A DNA stretch of 64,000 nt from Ridgeia piscesae (Eukaryota; Annelida; Polychaeta; Sabellida; Siboglinidae). This document shows positions 46,632 through 59,402 of this stretch, one piece after another (positions within the stretch are counted from its first letter, which is position 1; the number at the start of each line of letters is the position of its first letter). A model generated the notes under the pieces. It saw only the letters and a list, made by a program, of their open reading frames with translations, was not told the DNA's origin and did no database searches. A program made the position numbers and the translations under genes. The stretch is taken from contig JAODUO010000620.1 in NCBI GenBank assembly GCA_025642075.2, forward strand, positions 122,501 to 186,500, given 5' to 3'.

Positions 46632-47754
46632 TTATCTTATTTTGTATATGAACATCTCATTCAACTTGTTTATATGCTAAAATTTTAATTTTAATGTCAT
46701 GCTAATTTTACAGGCATTCTGTAAGTAGCAGTCTACTAAACACTCTATAAGTTCATTCAAGAAACTTTTAACGCCATATCTCTCCACACAGCCACATAAT
46801 TGAGTCACTCTCGTTTTACTCATGTGTGTAATATTAATATAAATTTTAAGTGTTTTAATATAATGTCTAAATCAGTTCTTTTACAGTATTTACTTATTTA
46901 TTAAATATTTTTAAATTTTCTAAATAATTCATATTTTGTAGTTGTATTAAATATATGCAGTTATATGTGCCCTAGAACATTTGATCTTTTAAATGTGGAT
47001 TCCAATACTATATAAATTTCTAAATTATTATTAGACACATAGAAAACATCACTTATCTATCTGCTGTTTGATGATGACTTTCCATGCTGTGTACTGATGT
47101 TGCAGATGCCTACGGCGATACAACCACATTGTCATGATAGGCGACTCACACATGCGCTACAAGTTCGACTACTTGGCCATACAGTGTCGTGGTGACTTGC
47201 CACTTCTTCCACGAAAGCACGACTCGAGTTGCTTTGGTAACTTCTGCTACATTTACGTCACCTACCTTTGCAATTATACCAATGTGTGGAAGAAGCACCT
47301 GGCACCGCTCAAGTTAACATCCGCCGACGTCGTCGTCATCCAAACAGGTTCCTGGGACTTGGCCTTTAAGGAGCTCCATCAGGTGATGAATGAAAACATT
47401 GCTCAGTTCCGTGTTGGTCTTAAGGCAATCCGAGATGGACTAGCAAGTCGCCGAACGCCGCTGTTTCTTTTCACCGAACCGCCGTTCACGGACCAGCGTT
47501 GTCATCAGTGTCACGGCAAACGAGGCAACAAAAACAACGTTGCAATAACCGCACTCAGTGCATCAATTGTCTCAACAGCTGCCAAGCTCGGCATACCGGT
47601 GCATGATGAGTTTAATCTTCTACTTCCTCGACAGTCAGAGACAGTTTGTGGAGCACATTATCTCTGTCGAACGGCCTCCAACAGCAGAACAGTGATAGGG
47701 CCGGCCGGGATTGCTTCAGTCGAGTTGTTTGTCAAGTGTCTATGCAACTGCTAG
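45513..47754 (+). CDS. PC-esterase (NXPE-like) type II membrane protein
   Basis: Two exons, 45513-46314 and 47106-47754, joined GT/AG in phase 2 to give about 483 residues. PC-esterase proteins are Golgi or secretory-pathway enzymes or enzyme-like proteins acting on sugar-linked acyl groups; the NXPE branch is animal-specific. A short basic N-terminus and one hydrophobic anchor (LCVLGVLLVLLSLYCL) predict type II topology. The middle is a beta-rich NXPE-type region with N-glycosylation sites (NLTS, NGTY, NNTL). Exon 2 carries the GDS box with the Ser nucleophile (VMIGDSHMRY), the second block (QTGSWDL) and the third block with its His (CGAHYLCR); the Asp usually three residues before that His is not evident. 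Exon 1 has one frame break near 46045, one base short in an A run (ggaaacc). This is either decay or a sequence error, since both sides are well conserved. Confidence 0.82.
46538..46631. repeat. (ACGC)n passing into (CA)n
   Basis: Tetranucleotide repeat of about 17 units followed by about 14 CA units, inside the PC-esterase intron. Confidence 0.96.
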
Positions 47755-48778
47755 CACACTACACACATGCAACTGCTAGCACACTACATGCATGCAACTA
47801 CTAGCACACAACACACACATGCAACTGCTAGCACACTACACACATGCAACTGCTAGCACACTACACACATGCAACTGCTAGCACATTACACACATGTAAC
47901 TGCTAGCACACTACACACATGCAACTGCTGGCACACTACACACATGCAACTGCTAGCACATTACACACATGCAACTGCTAGCACACTACACACTACACAC
48001 ATGTAACTGCTAGCACACTACACACATGTAACTGCTAGCACACTACATGCATGCAACTGCTAGCACACTACACACATGCAACTGCTGGCACACTACACAC
48101 ATGTAACTGCTAGCACACTACACACTACACACATGTAACTGCTAGCACACTACACACTACACACATGCAACTGCTAGCACACTACACACATGTAACTGCT
48201 AGCACACTACACACACGTAACTGCTAGCACACTACACACATGCAACTGCTACACTACACACATGCAACTGCTAGCACATTACACACATGTAACTGCTAGC
48301 ACACTACACACATGCAACTGCTAGCACACTACACACATGTAACTGCTAGCACACTACATGCATGCAACTGCTAGCACACTACACACATGCAACTGCTAGC
48401 ACACTACACACATGCAACTGCTAGCACACTACACACTACACACATGCAACTGCTAGCACACTACACACATGCAACTGCTAGCACACTACACACATGTAAC
48501 TGCTAGCACACTACACACATGCAACTGCTAGCACACTACACACATGCAACTGCTAGCACACTACACACATGCAACTGCTAGCACACTACACACATGCAAC
48601 TGCTAGCACACTACACACATGTAACTGCTAGCACACTACACACATGCAACTGCTAGCACATTATTCACATGCAACTGCTAGCACACTACACACTACACAC
48701 ATGTAACTGCTAGCACACTACACACATGTAACTGCTAGCACACTACACACATGCAACTGCTGGCACACTACACACACA
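47741..48778. repeat. 25-bp minisatellite derived from a coding end
   Basis: About 40 copies of a 25-bp unit (core tgcaactgctagcacactac plus acaca). The first copy is the last coding codons and stop of the PC-esterase gene (TGC AAC TGC TAG). Variants include tgtaac for tgcaac, catgcatg for cacacatg, and an 8-bp insertion (actacaca) in several copies. Confidence 0.97.
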
Positions 48779-49324
48779 TATCTGATAGAGGCACACTTGA
48801 AATGTGCATATGTTATCGATTCATTAAGCCAGAAGTGTAGAGAAACGGATCACGAAGTAACTTGGTGGTAGTACAGTAATATTATTTTGGTGTTGAAAGA
48901 TGTATGAACCAAACTTGTAGTAGCAGACATAGTAACACATTTCCAATAATCATACATACAATCCCAAACACTCTTTGTTACAGTTTGTGTATTGTTAGGA
49001 GATTGTTAATATTAAAATCACCACATACAAAATAGACTCACTTGACATCAGTAAACTCTGTCTACTAAGGTACTCTCGTAAAACAGATTTATGTCTGAAC
49101 CCGGGATTCTGTAGACATAACTCAGAATTAATTTGTTTTTGTTTTTCATGTCCAGTTAGTTCAACAATGACACATTCAAATATATTACCAATCAGCTTTG
49201 ATTTTACTGCTCGAGTTTTCAAGCTACGTTTCAATAACCCTGAATGCCACAGCGCCTCCTTTTTAGTTTGTCTTATACCGTGGAAAATTTCAAATCGATT
49301 TATTTGTACTAAAAATTGGCTATT

Positions 49325-49326
<2 letters not shown>

Positions 49327-49373
<47 letters not shown>
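49327..49373. repeat. (TA)n microsatellite
   Basis: About 23 TA units ending in TGTGTG. Confidence 0.95.
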
Positions 49374-49382
<9 letters not shown>

Positions 49383-49716
49383 TACTAACTTACTGTATAT
49401 ATAAAATAATGAGCAATGAACACATTATTATGTACAGATACAAAAGAAGTGCTACATACATTATTTACACATCTTTTTGCAAATGTAACTACACACCAGT
49501 CAATCTTTTAATAATTAATCAGTAGTTGTACTAGTATCAGCTCAAGTCACTGATATAGCTGTTACCAAATGATAGTTTATGGTCATCGATATATTATCCT
49601 GATTTTTTTATTTCAACCATTAAAATCATTCTCTTATTTGACATTGTATACAAACTGATTGTCACTGTAATATTATGAGAGCTGATTCACTCCAATCCAT
49701 ACCATTTTGTACACTG

Positions 49717-49930
49717 ACAGCGCCCTCACACGGATGGAATCAGTTTGTTTTACACAGTGACAGTACACATTCAAAGCACACGTCTACAAATATTAGCTAG
49801 CCGGTATTTCCTACCATACTCTAACCAGTTTTTTAAATTATAGTTACAAACATTTGTACAAAACAAATCTTGTTACATTTGTAAGATTGTTAATCCCATA
49901 ATTACAGGTTCATCCACATGAGGGCGCTGA
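49717..49930. repeat. Small TIR (MITE-like) element
   Basis: acagcgccctcacacggatg at the left and the near-complement ttcatccacatgagggcgct at the right bound about 214 bp of AT-rich DNA without coding capacity. Arms of about 22 bp with two or three mismatches. The target duplication is not clear. Confidence 0.6.
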
Positions 49931-51988
49931 TAAATCTTCAAAATGGTTCCGCCATGTTAAATCACCCCATAGTGACACAGCTCTTTTACTTCTATTGATT
50001 CGTCTCACTGTACTGTATGTCTGCCATGCAATGTGCCATGGGGGAAAACAACCTGTTCAACCAGAAATACAAGTCGACCGGAAAAAACTGCCTCAAGGGC
50101 TTCAGTATGTGATGTGATGATTCATCAGCCGCAACGCAAGGCACAAACTGTGTGTATGGATGATGTGTTCTGCAGATCAAACCAGGGTCTGCTCTTTATA
50201 GTCTACTAGGATGTGCACTGCCAGGCCTATTATATGGCCACGAATGCCCAAAGTGTGAAATATGCGTGACACTGCAATCGGTGATGTCCACAATCAGGCA
50301 ATGTTGTAGCCTCTAAGATGTTTCTTCAGACAACGATGATGATAACTTTGACAAACATGAGCAAATGAAAATCATCCATTGTCTTGTTCGTTCTGAAATA
50401 TTTCACAGCATCTGAACTGAACGATTTGAGTTTCAAAAATGCAAGATTTCACTAACATGGACACTGACTTGGCATGAATTGTGGGATCATGGGTATAGGT
50501 ATAGTGTTTCTCTGACGTGACAATGCTAGTTCATGTGATATTAAGTTAGCAGTTTGTCACTACTGCTCAAACTGCCAGTGAACGCATACAGCCTTATTTC
50601 ACCAGGTGCACAACATGGATTACATTTTCCCATCACCAACACTGGTGGAGAGCCACCCGGAAAGTAACCAGCTTCTTAATGAGCAGCACTCTTTCCCCAG
50701 ATAGAAGCAAGCAGCTCCTATAATTTGAAGTTATTGAACTGAGCTTAAAAACTTAATGTGAACACAACTTTTTATAAAACCACAATGTCCATGTTTGTCC
50801 ATGATTTCATATGAAAGCTGTGCAAATAGTTTGTTGACATTTTCCAAACATGTGACCACAGGCAGAGTAAACAGACTATCAAGCAATATAATATCACTAT
50901 AATTATATACTGCATTACATGGCACATAACAGAAAACACTTTGGTGACCAAGATGTGTTCTTCATATCAGCATATTGCTACATCCACATCTGGTAGATGG
51001 AAAAGTTGAATCTACTGCATCAGTCTGCATGTCTCATGTTGTTGTTGGAAAAGGCATTTGACTATAAGATGAAGAGAACTATAGCCAGTGTCCAGCAGCT
51101 CGTACAGAAAGATGACAGATGAGGAAATAAACGATACCAGTCAACTGTGATGATGAAGACCAAAAATTCAAGCCACTAACATGTTTTTTGGGTGAGGTGT
51201 CAATTTCCAACTGTATCGCTAAATGGCTAAGGATAGAACAAATCGTGTGTGATGGCAGTCCTGCAGGTCCAGTGTAACCTCCTGAGTTGGTCTATTGCCA
51301 TAAGGTTGAATCTTGCAGTAACATGAATTGATGCGTTGAATGAGATGAGGTCTTTGAAGATGGGCATGATGATAACAAAGCTGGCAAAGATGGTGCTGGA
51401 AATGTTTCAAACTACCGCTAATATTGTAAAAACTTAAACAGTAAAAACCAAAGATAATAGGGAAAAACCACTGCCAACAATCTGGAAATGGCAGCTAATC
51501 GGTTGAAAACCTGCTAAAACTGCTGTTGGTAGTGTGGTAACCGGTGATATGTGGTAATCACACCTGACCGAGTGACAACTTTGAAGCTATTTTCTCAACA
51601 ACATTCTTTTACCATTTCTGATATTCAAATAGCTGTATCTTTGGAATTGAACATGCAGTAACAAAATATATATTTTCCAAGGTCTATGTACCGCATTTCA
51701 TTTTAACAGGTAGGTCATGTAATTTTAATACAAGTTTGTCTAGAGAATTCTTACCTGCTGGCGTGGTAGAGTTCCATCCCTTAAACAAGAGATCTGTCAC
51801 CTTCGAAGAGAAGTAGAAACTCTGAAAAAACAAAACCGTTCTATCTGTAATGTTTGCATTCAATACATGTTACTGAATTACTTGTCAGTTATGACAACAT
51901 ATACTCAGAGAAAAACAACTTTTAAACAGTCAAAGTCAATACATTTATAAAAACTACTAATGACACAACATTTGGATAGCTTAATAAA

Positions 51989-51991
<3 letters not shown>

Positions 51992-52028
<37 letters not shown>
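51992..52028. repeat. (TA)n microsatellite
   Basis: About 18 TA units. Confidence 0.94.
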
Positions 52029-52031
<3 letters not shown>

Positions 52032-53690
52032 ATCATTTAAATTAATTCTTGCATAAAGAGAAAGTTGTACAAAACTGCCAACTAGGAGTGGTACCGTTTG
52101 CAGAGATAAAATGATTACTTCACAAATGTAAATGATTACAATTACATGCAGGTGTACAGAATTGGGCTCAATTCACTTCTATCAATTCAAAAATAACAAA
52201 TGGATATTAAACCCAAATCATGGGTAAATGTTAATCTTCCCTCTCAAAGAAAACGTAATAAAAATTCAATAATTTCATTAAATTACCCGGTAACATAGCT
52301 TTATGAAGACACATATCCACCTGTCATTTGGGCAGGTAAAAACCTTTGTGGATGGATAGAAATATGGGTGAACGGGTGGTGGATGGGTAAAAAAATGAAG
52401 GAACAAAAAAGGTGTTCCAAAACCATAGATATTGTCAGTTATGCCTTAGAAGTGAGTGTAAGTACTAAGTAGTGTCACATGTGTGTTTGTGGCCTTTTCA
52501 GGTCATCAAGGCACATTTTTAAGTTTGTAAACTGGCTCAATACTTAACATCCATGTATCCACCAAAACATGTGTGACTGGCAATAATTTGGTCATGCACA
52601 AAGCCCTGCCCTGATTTTATTCAGTTACATTTCATGCATTTTATAAATTCAATTACAACTCAATTAATAAATTAACCTGGATCTGGTATTATAGTTTCTT
52701 AATTTGTTGGGAAAGCTGCAGCTGCCGTTATGTATGCTGATAACTGTACGTAGCACCCAAATCGTTTTATAATTAATAATGTCCAGACATGGTAAACTTT
52801 TTGAATACTCATATCAGTTTGAATAAATGAAAACTAGATAATAATAATAATGACTTCTTTTGCGACAATATCCTAGAAGATCAAGCTCAGTGGCGCGACA
52901 AAACCAAGGGATTAAGCAAACTCGTAATCGTAAAACAGATGCTTTGTCTGTGAGTTAAATGTCATGTTTCATTGAAAAATATTTCCACTGTTGTCACTGT
53001 ATAAAGTACTCTACTTGTTCCTGAATTATCCCACATCACTATTCATGGTAAGGACCTGCAAATCTAATCTAATCTTTGAACACAATACTATTTTATATAT
53101 TTATTTGCTATATATCATTTTATTGTACAGGTATATATAGGCACTATGTGAGTCAACTACAGACTACATTCCGATTTAACATGTAATGCATGTTGAAAAT
53201 TGCAATAAAGCTTTATTATTAGTATTATTTAAAGACACAACTGTCTTTAAATGTAAATATATAATCTTCCTAATAAGGTCAATATTAAAAAGAAAAAATT
53301 GTTTATTAGAACAATCTATCAATAAGTATTGACATCGAGAGCTTTCTCGTGCTAATCATTATGCTGTTTCTAGTGACTGGTACTTTTTTAGTTTATTTAC
53401 AGAGAAACATCGCCAAGAAACAAGTCAAGGTTGACAAACTGATCTGCTATAGAAATATTTACTATATGTCATACTGTTAATAAAACACATGTAAAGGTAT
53501 TGAAGCATGTCCCAAAATGGTATATGTACTGAGTCAGTTAATGCTTACATAAAAATAGCTGATATAATAACTGAATAATAACTGAAAGTTCCTGGAGAAA
53601 ATAGTAAATGTTAAGGGTACACTTCCAGAACAATTTACACTGGGTCCTGAACACAGCTGAATATAAAAAAGTAGCTAAAGGTCCGACAAA

Positions 53691-54050
53691 TAATCCTGTA
53701 AATAGACCAAATATAGGTAATATTTAAAATGCTATTTCAAGGTCACACCAATCTCAAGGTTACATTATACTGAGGTCACAATTTTTTTTATTAATATATT
53801 TTGACAAGCTGTAAGGTTATAGCAACTTTTAATTGCATTTTAGTTGAGTAATTCAGGCCCAGTATAAATGTGTATGGTACACAGAAGGCTGCTTAGGTCA
53901 CACATTTTGTATCATTTTCTGAAATGTAAAATTGCCATATGTTTTGACGACATGAAGATATTAAAATAATTCAATGGTATGTTGTTACCTATGAAACATA
54001 CAACCAATGTGCACCATCATACACATGGTAAAGTTATTATTTGTTTGCAG
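53691..54050 (+). repeat. Dispersed repeat, copy 1
   Basis: About 360 bp alignable by eye with 56721-57112: taatcctg, gaccaaatataggtaatat, gtcacacattttgtat, aaattgccata, gtgcaccatcat.ca.atgg. Both copies end in a T-rich tract plus GCAG. Same orientation; identity of the element unknown. Confidence 0.75.
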
Positions 54051-54139
54051 TTCCTACTCATGGATTTGAGTTACAACAGTATGATTTTTTTAAACACTGA
54101 ATTAAAACATTTACTGCTTATAATGTTCAGTGCAAGTGC

Positions 54140-54212
54140 ACGGACAAAACCCCCTCGGATATAACCCTCTCGCTGCTCTCGGACATAACACCCTCAGACA
54201 AAACCCCCTCAC
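54140..54212. repeat. Short imperfect tandem (gga.a.aaccccctc)
   Basis: Four to five diverged copies of a roughly 16-bp unit, cggacaaaaccccctc and variants. Confidence 0.6.
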
Positions 54213-55644
54213 CATAGATACTGATACTAGTCTCAAAACTCCCTTTACTGTTTTCAGGGATCACCTTCCTGTAATATCACGCATAACAAACAACACATTC
54301 ACAGCTCTACTTTAGTCTACAGTATAGATTAAATGTCTAGACTAAAGACATGTGTTCTGGGAGAGTATCCCGGGGAGTTGTGTAGAATACAGATTCCAAG
54401 CTTGTGTCTAATCCTACGCTATGGCTAGATGTGCGGCCCTATAGCTCTATACTGGCCAGTCCGTGAGTCGAACACGTGATTCAAAACATGCCGATTTTTC
54501 TAATACACGAAGAAACATTTGCAAAGTATATTGATATTCAAAATTAACTTTTAAAATGGTATCTTTTGGCGAAATACTTACAAAATATATCCCCCACCCT
54601 ACAATTAAGACAATGTCGCATGAACAAATTTCTGTGCCGCGAGTCGAAAAGTTAACGTAATAGTAATAGTTACAAGATTTAACAAAATTTTACGACAGTG
54701 AACTCCAGATGGCAAGTGGACAAGGAAGACTTTGGCATATTGATAATCCAACCCATTATTTATCTATGTATATTCAGCCCTTTTGAGTTATTTGTAGATG
54801 TTTTTACACACGCCACACTCCCCACAGGAACCATTATGCAACGGGGGCCAATGAGTATTTTGTGTAATATAAGTTATTTATTTTGAAAATGTATATTCAC
54901 AAACCTCATTTTATATCTTTGACTTCGTCAATCAGAAGGTTTGTGTAGATGCCAAAACCAAAGCCTAGGTCTAGGACTAGGTATCTATTTTGCGAATTTT
55001 GTGACGGTGATTACAAGCGATAACATTACTCCCGTCAAGACTCAAGTCATTGTGGTCAAACCCTCCCCTTTCATATGTCTTCTGAATTCCACACGAGTCT
55101 GATCAAGACTTTGACAGTCCAAGTGACAGTGTCACTATAACAGTCTGAGTCTGTGTCACGTCGTGCCAACACTGACTGACCGTGAGGCGTGACTGACGAC
55201 GAATTTATATGGCTGTTGTGAAGCGTAAATCGACAGTCTGTGTGCTATTAGAACATTTATACCTCTTTCATCATCTTGGCAGAACCACTATGTATGTCTA
55301 ACTCAAACTTCAAATGGGTTGTCAACAGGTTCCGAGGTAAACGTGCTAGTCGACGTCGTGTCGTATGCTAATCATAAGACATAACATGTAGTTGCTATTC
55401 AGGAGGCACACTAAAAGGCGGACAACATTCACAAAGATGCTGTCGATCGATACGCTCCATGTTTACGTGCGTTGTTATAAGTGTTGTTTTTACGGTGTTC
55501 TTGTGATGTTGAGATCGATGTCTTTCAATAATAACATACATGTAATAAGCAAATTTAACTACATTTCTACAAGTTACTGAAGTTAGCATATGCAATGTTT
55601 GAAAGAGGAAATAACAATTCTTGGATTTGTTGTTTGTTTCACCA
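54213..55644. other. Gene-free stretch
   Basis: No recognisable exon, RNA gene or element. Confidence 0.45.
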
Positions 55645-55737
55645 TGAGCGAAGATGAAGGGCAAGTTCTATGGCGATGGGGTGGCACATGAACGAAGCCC
55701 TACACCTGATGTCATCATCGGACGCGATGGGCAGCAG
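55645..55737 (+). mobile_element. LINE 3'-tail remnant
   Basis: Shares gcgaagatgaagggcaagtt, ccctacacctgatgtcatca and cgatgggcagcag with the LINE 3' end at 20600-20686. It runs straight into a long GA repeat, probably an expansion of the element's own agagag tail. Confidence 0.65.
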
Positions 55738-55759
55738 AGAGAGAGAGAGAGAGATATAT

Positions 55760-55853
<94 letters not shown>

Positions 55854-55866
55854 AAAAATGACATCT

Positions 55867-55929
<63 letters not shown>

Positions 55930-55963
55930 TGTCACTATGATCAGTGTGTATTCAGAATCACAT

Positions 55964-56019
<56 letters not shown>
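55738..56019. repeat. (GA)n and two (TA)n microsatellites
   Basis: (GA)n with a few interruptions at 55738-55850, (TA)n at 55869-55927 and (TA)n at 55970-56019, separated by short unique sequence. Confidence 0.96.
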
Positions 56020-56020
<1 letters not shown>

Positions 56021-56561
56021 TATTAGTGCCTGTAACACATGTACATTAGACGAGTCATTATATGAAACGATTTAAATAAACTGACAGCATGACGCCGCCG
56101 TCTGCGTGGGACTTCGATCTGTTTGTAAATGAGCTAGTACTCCACGACTATACTTTTCATTTATTTCTAAGATTTTACTAATGCAAGTAACACCATTCAG
56201 GTATTACATTTAGAATGGTTAGTACAACACAATACTAAGTATCCAATAATTATATACCAATACATATCGCGCATACAACAACAACAATTTGTAAATAATT
56301 CTGGAACAAAGATCGGTGGTATCTTTATGAATGGAATCCGCCGTTTCCGCGTGGTTCGCCCATTCGTGGTCCGCCTTATAGTGTGCCCTCTATTCAGGGG
56401 ATTCAGCGCATTGAACCTGTACGTGTGATTGGTGAATGTCTCTGCGCTTATGTGCGTCTTCTAATGACAACTTGCGTAACTTTATAGTTTTGTCTATATA
56501 TCGAAAGCTTAGACCGCGATCGGACACCTAACTTTCAGGGATTAATTAAGTAATGTTTAAG

Positions 56562-56720
<159 letters not shown>

Positions 56721-57112
56721 TAATCCTGAAAAACAGACCAAATAATATAGGTAATATTGCATATAAAATGCTATTTTAAGGTTATAGCCATCTCAATGCC
56801 ACGTACATTACATTGAGGATTGAGCTCAAAAAATTGTTTTTACAAATATAATTGTTTTAATATTTGATAAACTATAAGGTTATAGCAGTTTGCAACTGCA
56901 TTTCAGTTGAATGATCCAGACCCGATATGAACGGGCTGTGCAGTGGTCACACATTTTGTATAATTACTCAAAGTTTAAATTGCCATAATAATATAATATT
57001 TGACTGCATGAAGATATAAAAATTCTGTAAACGGTATGTTATTACCTATTATACATAAAATCAACGTGCACCATCATAAATATGGTAAAGTTTTCTTTGA
57101 TTTTTTTGGCAG
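56721..57112 (+). repeat. Dispersed repeat, copy 2
   Basis: Diverged copy of 53691-54050 in the same orientation, about 390 bp, with an extra aaaattg..taatatttgataa segment. Confidence 0.75.
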
Positions 57113-57243
57113 GTCTCTGTCATTGGCAATATCCATAATATGCGTTGTATACATGTACGTAACATTAAATTTAAGGAAATATCTTCATGTCTGCGTTGTT
57201 TTGAATTAAGCTATTCCCTATAACTAACTAACTAACTAACTAA

Positions 57244-57247
<4 letters not shown>

Positions 57248-57315
<68 letters not shown>
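57248..57315. repeat. (TA)n microsatellite
   Basis: About 34 TA units, preceded by five or six TAAC units. Confidence 0.96.
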
Positions 57316-57316
<1 letters not shown>

Positions 57317-57609
57317 CGTGTGGATGGCGGCCACGTTTGCTAAAAGATGCCAATCCTTTGTGGACAATGACATATCATGATCGAATTATAGATCTATAAT
57401 CTATTTTTCCAATTCTGTCTAAACTTATTGAACCACAGGTGCACAGTCATTTGTGCATGTAGTCTACCTCGCCGAGTTCGCTCAAATTACTGCGCTTGAC
57501 GAACAATCCGGTTTTCGGGAGAACCGGCCGATCGTATGAAACCGACTATTTCCTGAGCAATATGAAACAATCTAGCCTGGTTACCAATGCTTGAAGTATA
57601 ACAATATGT

Positions 57610-58560
57610 TGTCAGACCCTCTACCGGTATCAACTGGTGTGCCACAACAAAAGTCGATACTCGATGATCGGATCTTTGCTTTTTATTATCTTCATGAATT
57701 ACGCTATTTTAGAAATATCTGTAACAAGGATTGACATCTACCCGTCAAATGTGTTGCCGATATAAACCGATCACTAACAATTAACCCATTCGATCGAAAC
57801 CACCGTATATGTAGATAAACGCAAACTGCATAATGATAGTAAACGCCGATAAAACCGAAAGCATGTTATTACGCACCAGGCAGAAACTTCAACGCGCAAT
57901 TGACTCCGAACTGTTGTGTATGGTGGCAACAAGTCTATTAATTGCTAAACCGGTCCAGGTCCATACATTTATTGGCTTATACATGGAACCTAGAACGCAC
58001 ACGCATACTGTGCAGCCGTTTGTATTTATTCAATCAGATGAAACGAGTAATGTCACTCACTACATGCACGGAAACTATGCTTTAGTGGAATGTGCTAACA
58101 CTAATTGAATGGGTGTGTTATATGGGGATGTTGCGGATACAATTTGTTGATGAACGTTCATAAAAATGATGAAACAATATGCACGAGTCACTTTTAAAAT
58201 AAAATACCAGCGACATATTTAAACTGTGACACTGTTTTGTATTCTATGATGGCTGCTAAATAATGTTCGGATACATTATTTTACTTCCGTAGTAACGTAT
58301 GCTATCATGCATGTCCACGCTCCTGGCTACCTCACTGATCTGTTCATGTTAATTAAACAACAGTGTGCACGACCATCGCACCAGCAGATGCACAACTATT
58401 CATGTTAATCCATACAACATGTCCTTAGGCCAGCGCACATTTGCTTACAGGGGTCCGAAACTTTGGGATACTATCCCGGAATGTATACCAAAAATTATGT
58501 GAACAGTGTTGAAACCTTTAAAACACACTTTTTCTCGTGAAAGATGTGTACAGTTGCATA
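57610..58560 (+). pseudogene. LINE reverse transcriptase relic
   Basis: In order: a degraded SGVPQGSxLGP box (STGVPQQKSIL) near 57630; a NADKTESMLLRTRQKLQRA block at 57839-57898 with the following LLxxVxxxxFIGLYM line; and a typical C-terminal end, LGQRTFAYRGPKLWDTIPE-like with VNSVETFKTHFFS, near 58420-58540. The catalytic box is lost and stops are frequent. Confidence 0.75.
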
Positions 58561-58944
58561 CATTTCCCGATAGGTATGTCTGAGTGATTGTTTGCATTTG
58601 ACAGGTAGATTGTTTTTGCACGGATTCATTAATTTGTGTATGGTTGTAGTGGTGATAGTAATATAGTGGGTATCATATTTCACACAATCAGATATTAATT
58701 TATTGTTATTACTATTATTAAATTGAAATGCAGTGTGTCGATCGACCACGTGACATGGTTTAAAAAAGCTTTGGTTTACTTTTACTTACACAATATTATA
58801 AAATTGTATAGATTAATTAAACAGCTAGTTGAAACGTTTATCATATAGTGTTGCTAATAGGACTCAAACAGAGATGTACGTTTTATATGTACACCGTTTT
58901 GAAAAATGTCTGCGCAAGAATTAATTTCTTCTACAGGCAATTGA

Positions 58945-59399
58945 GGGCTCATGACACAGTTAACTTTCCCATTGGCCACCATGTTAGCGTTTTGTAGGAT
59001 TATAAGGAAACCAGACGCAGGAAAATTCTAAAAATTATTGCCTGTTGTTATCATCATCTCAGTGACATGCTGGTCAAGTGTAGTCAAATTCCAATATTTC
59101 GTTCTCTCGTAAAGTGCCGCTATATATGACACCCGTCACTATTTACATATGAATGCAGGCAGTAATACAACAGAGGTGTCAACAAGCCAAATCACTGCCA
59201 GGTACCCATCCGCTTAATAAAATCAGCTAAAAATTCACCATTTCACTGTCAACAGCTTCCACAATCACACCTGGAAATCAGACTGCTCAAATGCACTTAT
59301 GTCACAGCAGGTGAATGTTGAAAAAAATCAAAATAAAAAAATATATGGGACTATGTGTCATCGGTAACCAAACAGGAAGTCTAACTGTGTCATGAGCCC
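58945..59399. mobile_element. 455-bp TIR element, TGA flanks
   Basis: gggctcatgacacagttaac at 58945 and its complement (one mismatch and one indel) ending at 59399 form TIRs of about 20 bp. The trinucleotide TGA flanks both sides (58942-58944 and 59400-59402). No coding capacity, so a MITE-like element. A 3-bp duplication would fit PIF/Harbinger-type mobilisation, but the sequence TGA is unusual for that group. Confidence 0.72.
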
Positions 59400-59402
59400 T
59401 GA

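Larger units (their letters stand above)
48779..53690. other. Gene-free stretch
   Basis: No supportable exon. Contains (TA)n at 49327-49373 and 51992-52028 and a small TIR element at 49717-49930. The region around 50000-50700 looks like decayed coding sequence, but no domain could be named. Confidence 0.5.

Noticed and set aside
50000..50220. piggyBac-like transposase scrap
   Set aside because: A weak resemblance in a few words could not be extended in any frame, so it was not called.
55639..55935. ORFs of Ser-Leu, Arg-Glu and Tyr-Ile repeats
   Set aside because: Translations of the GA and TA microsatellites.
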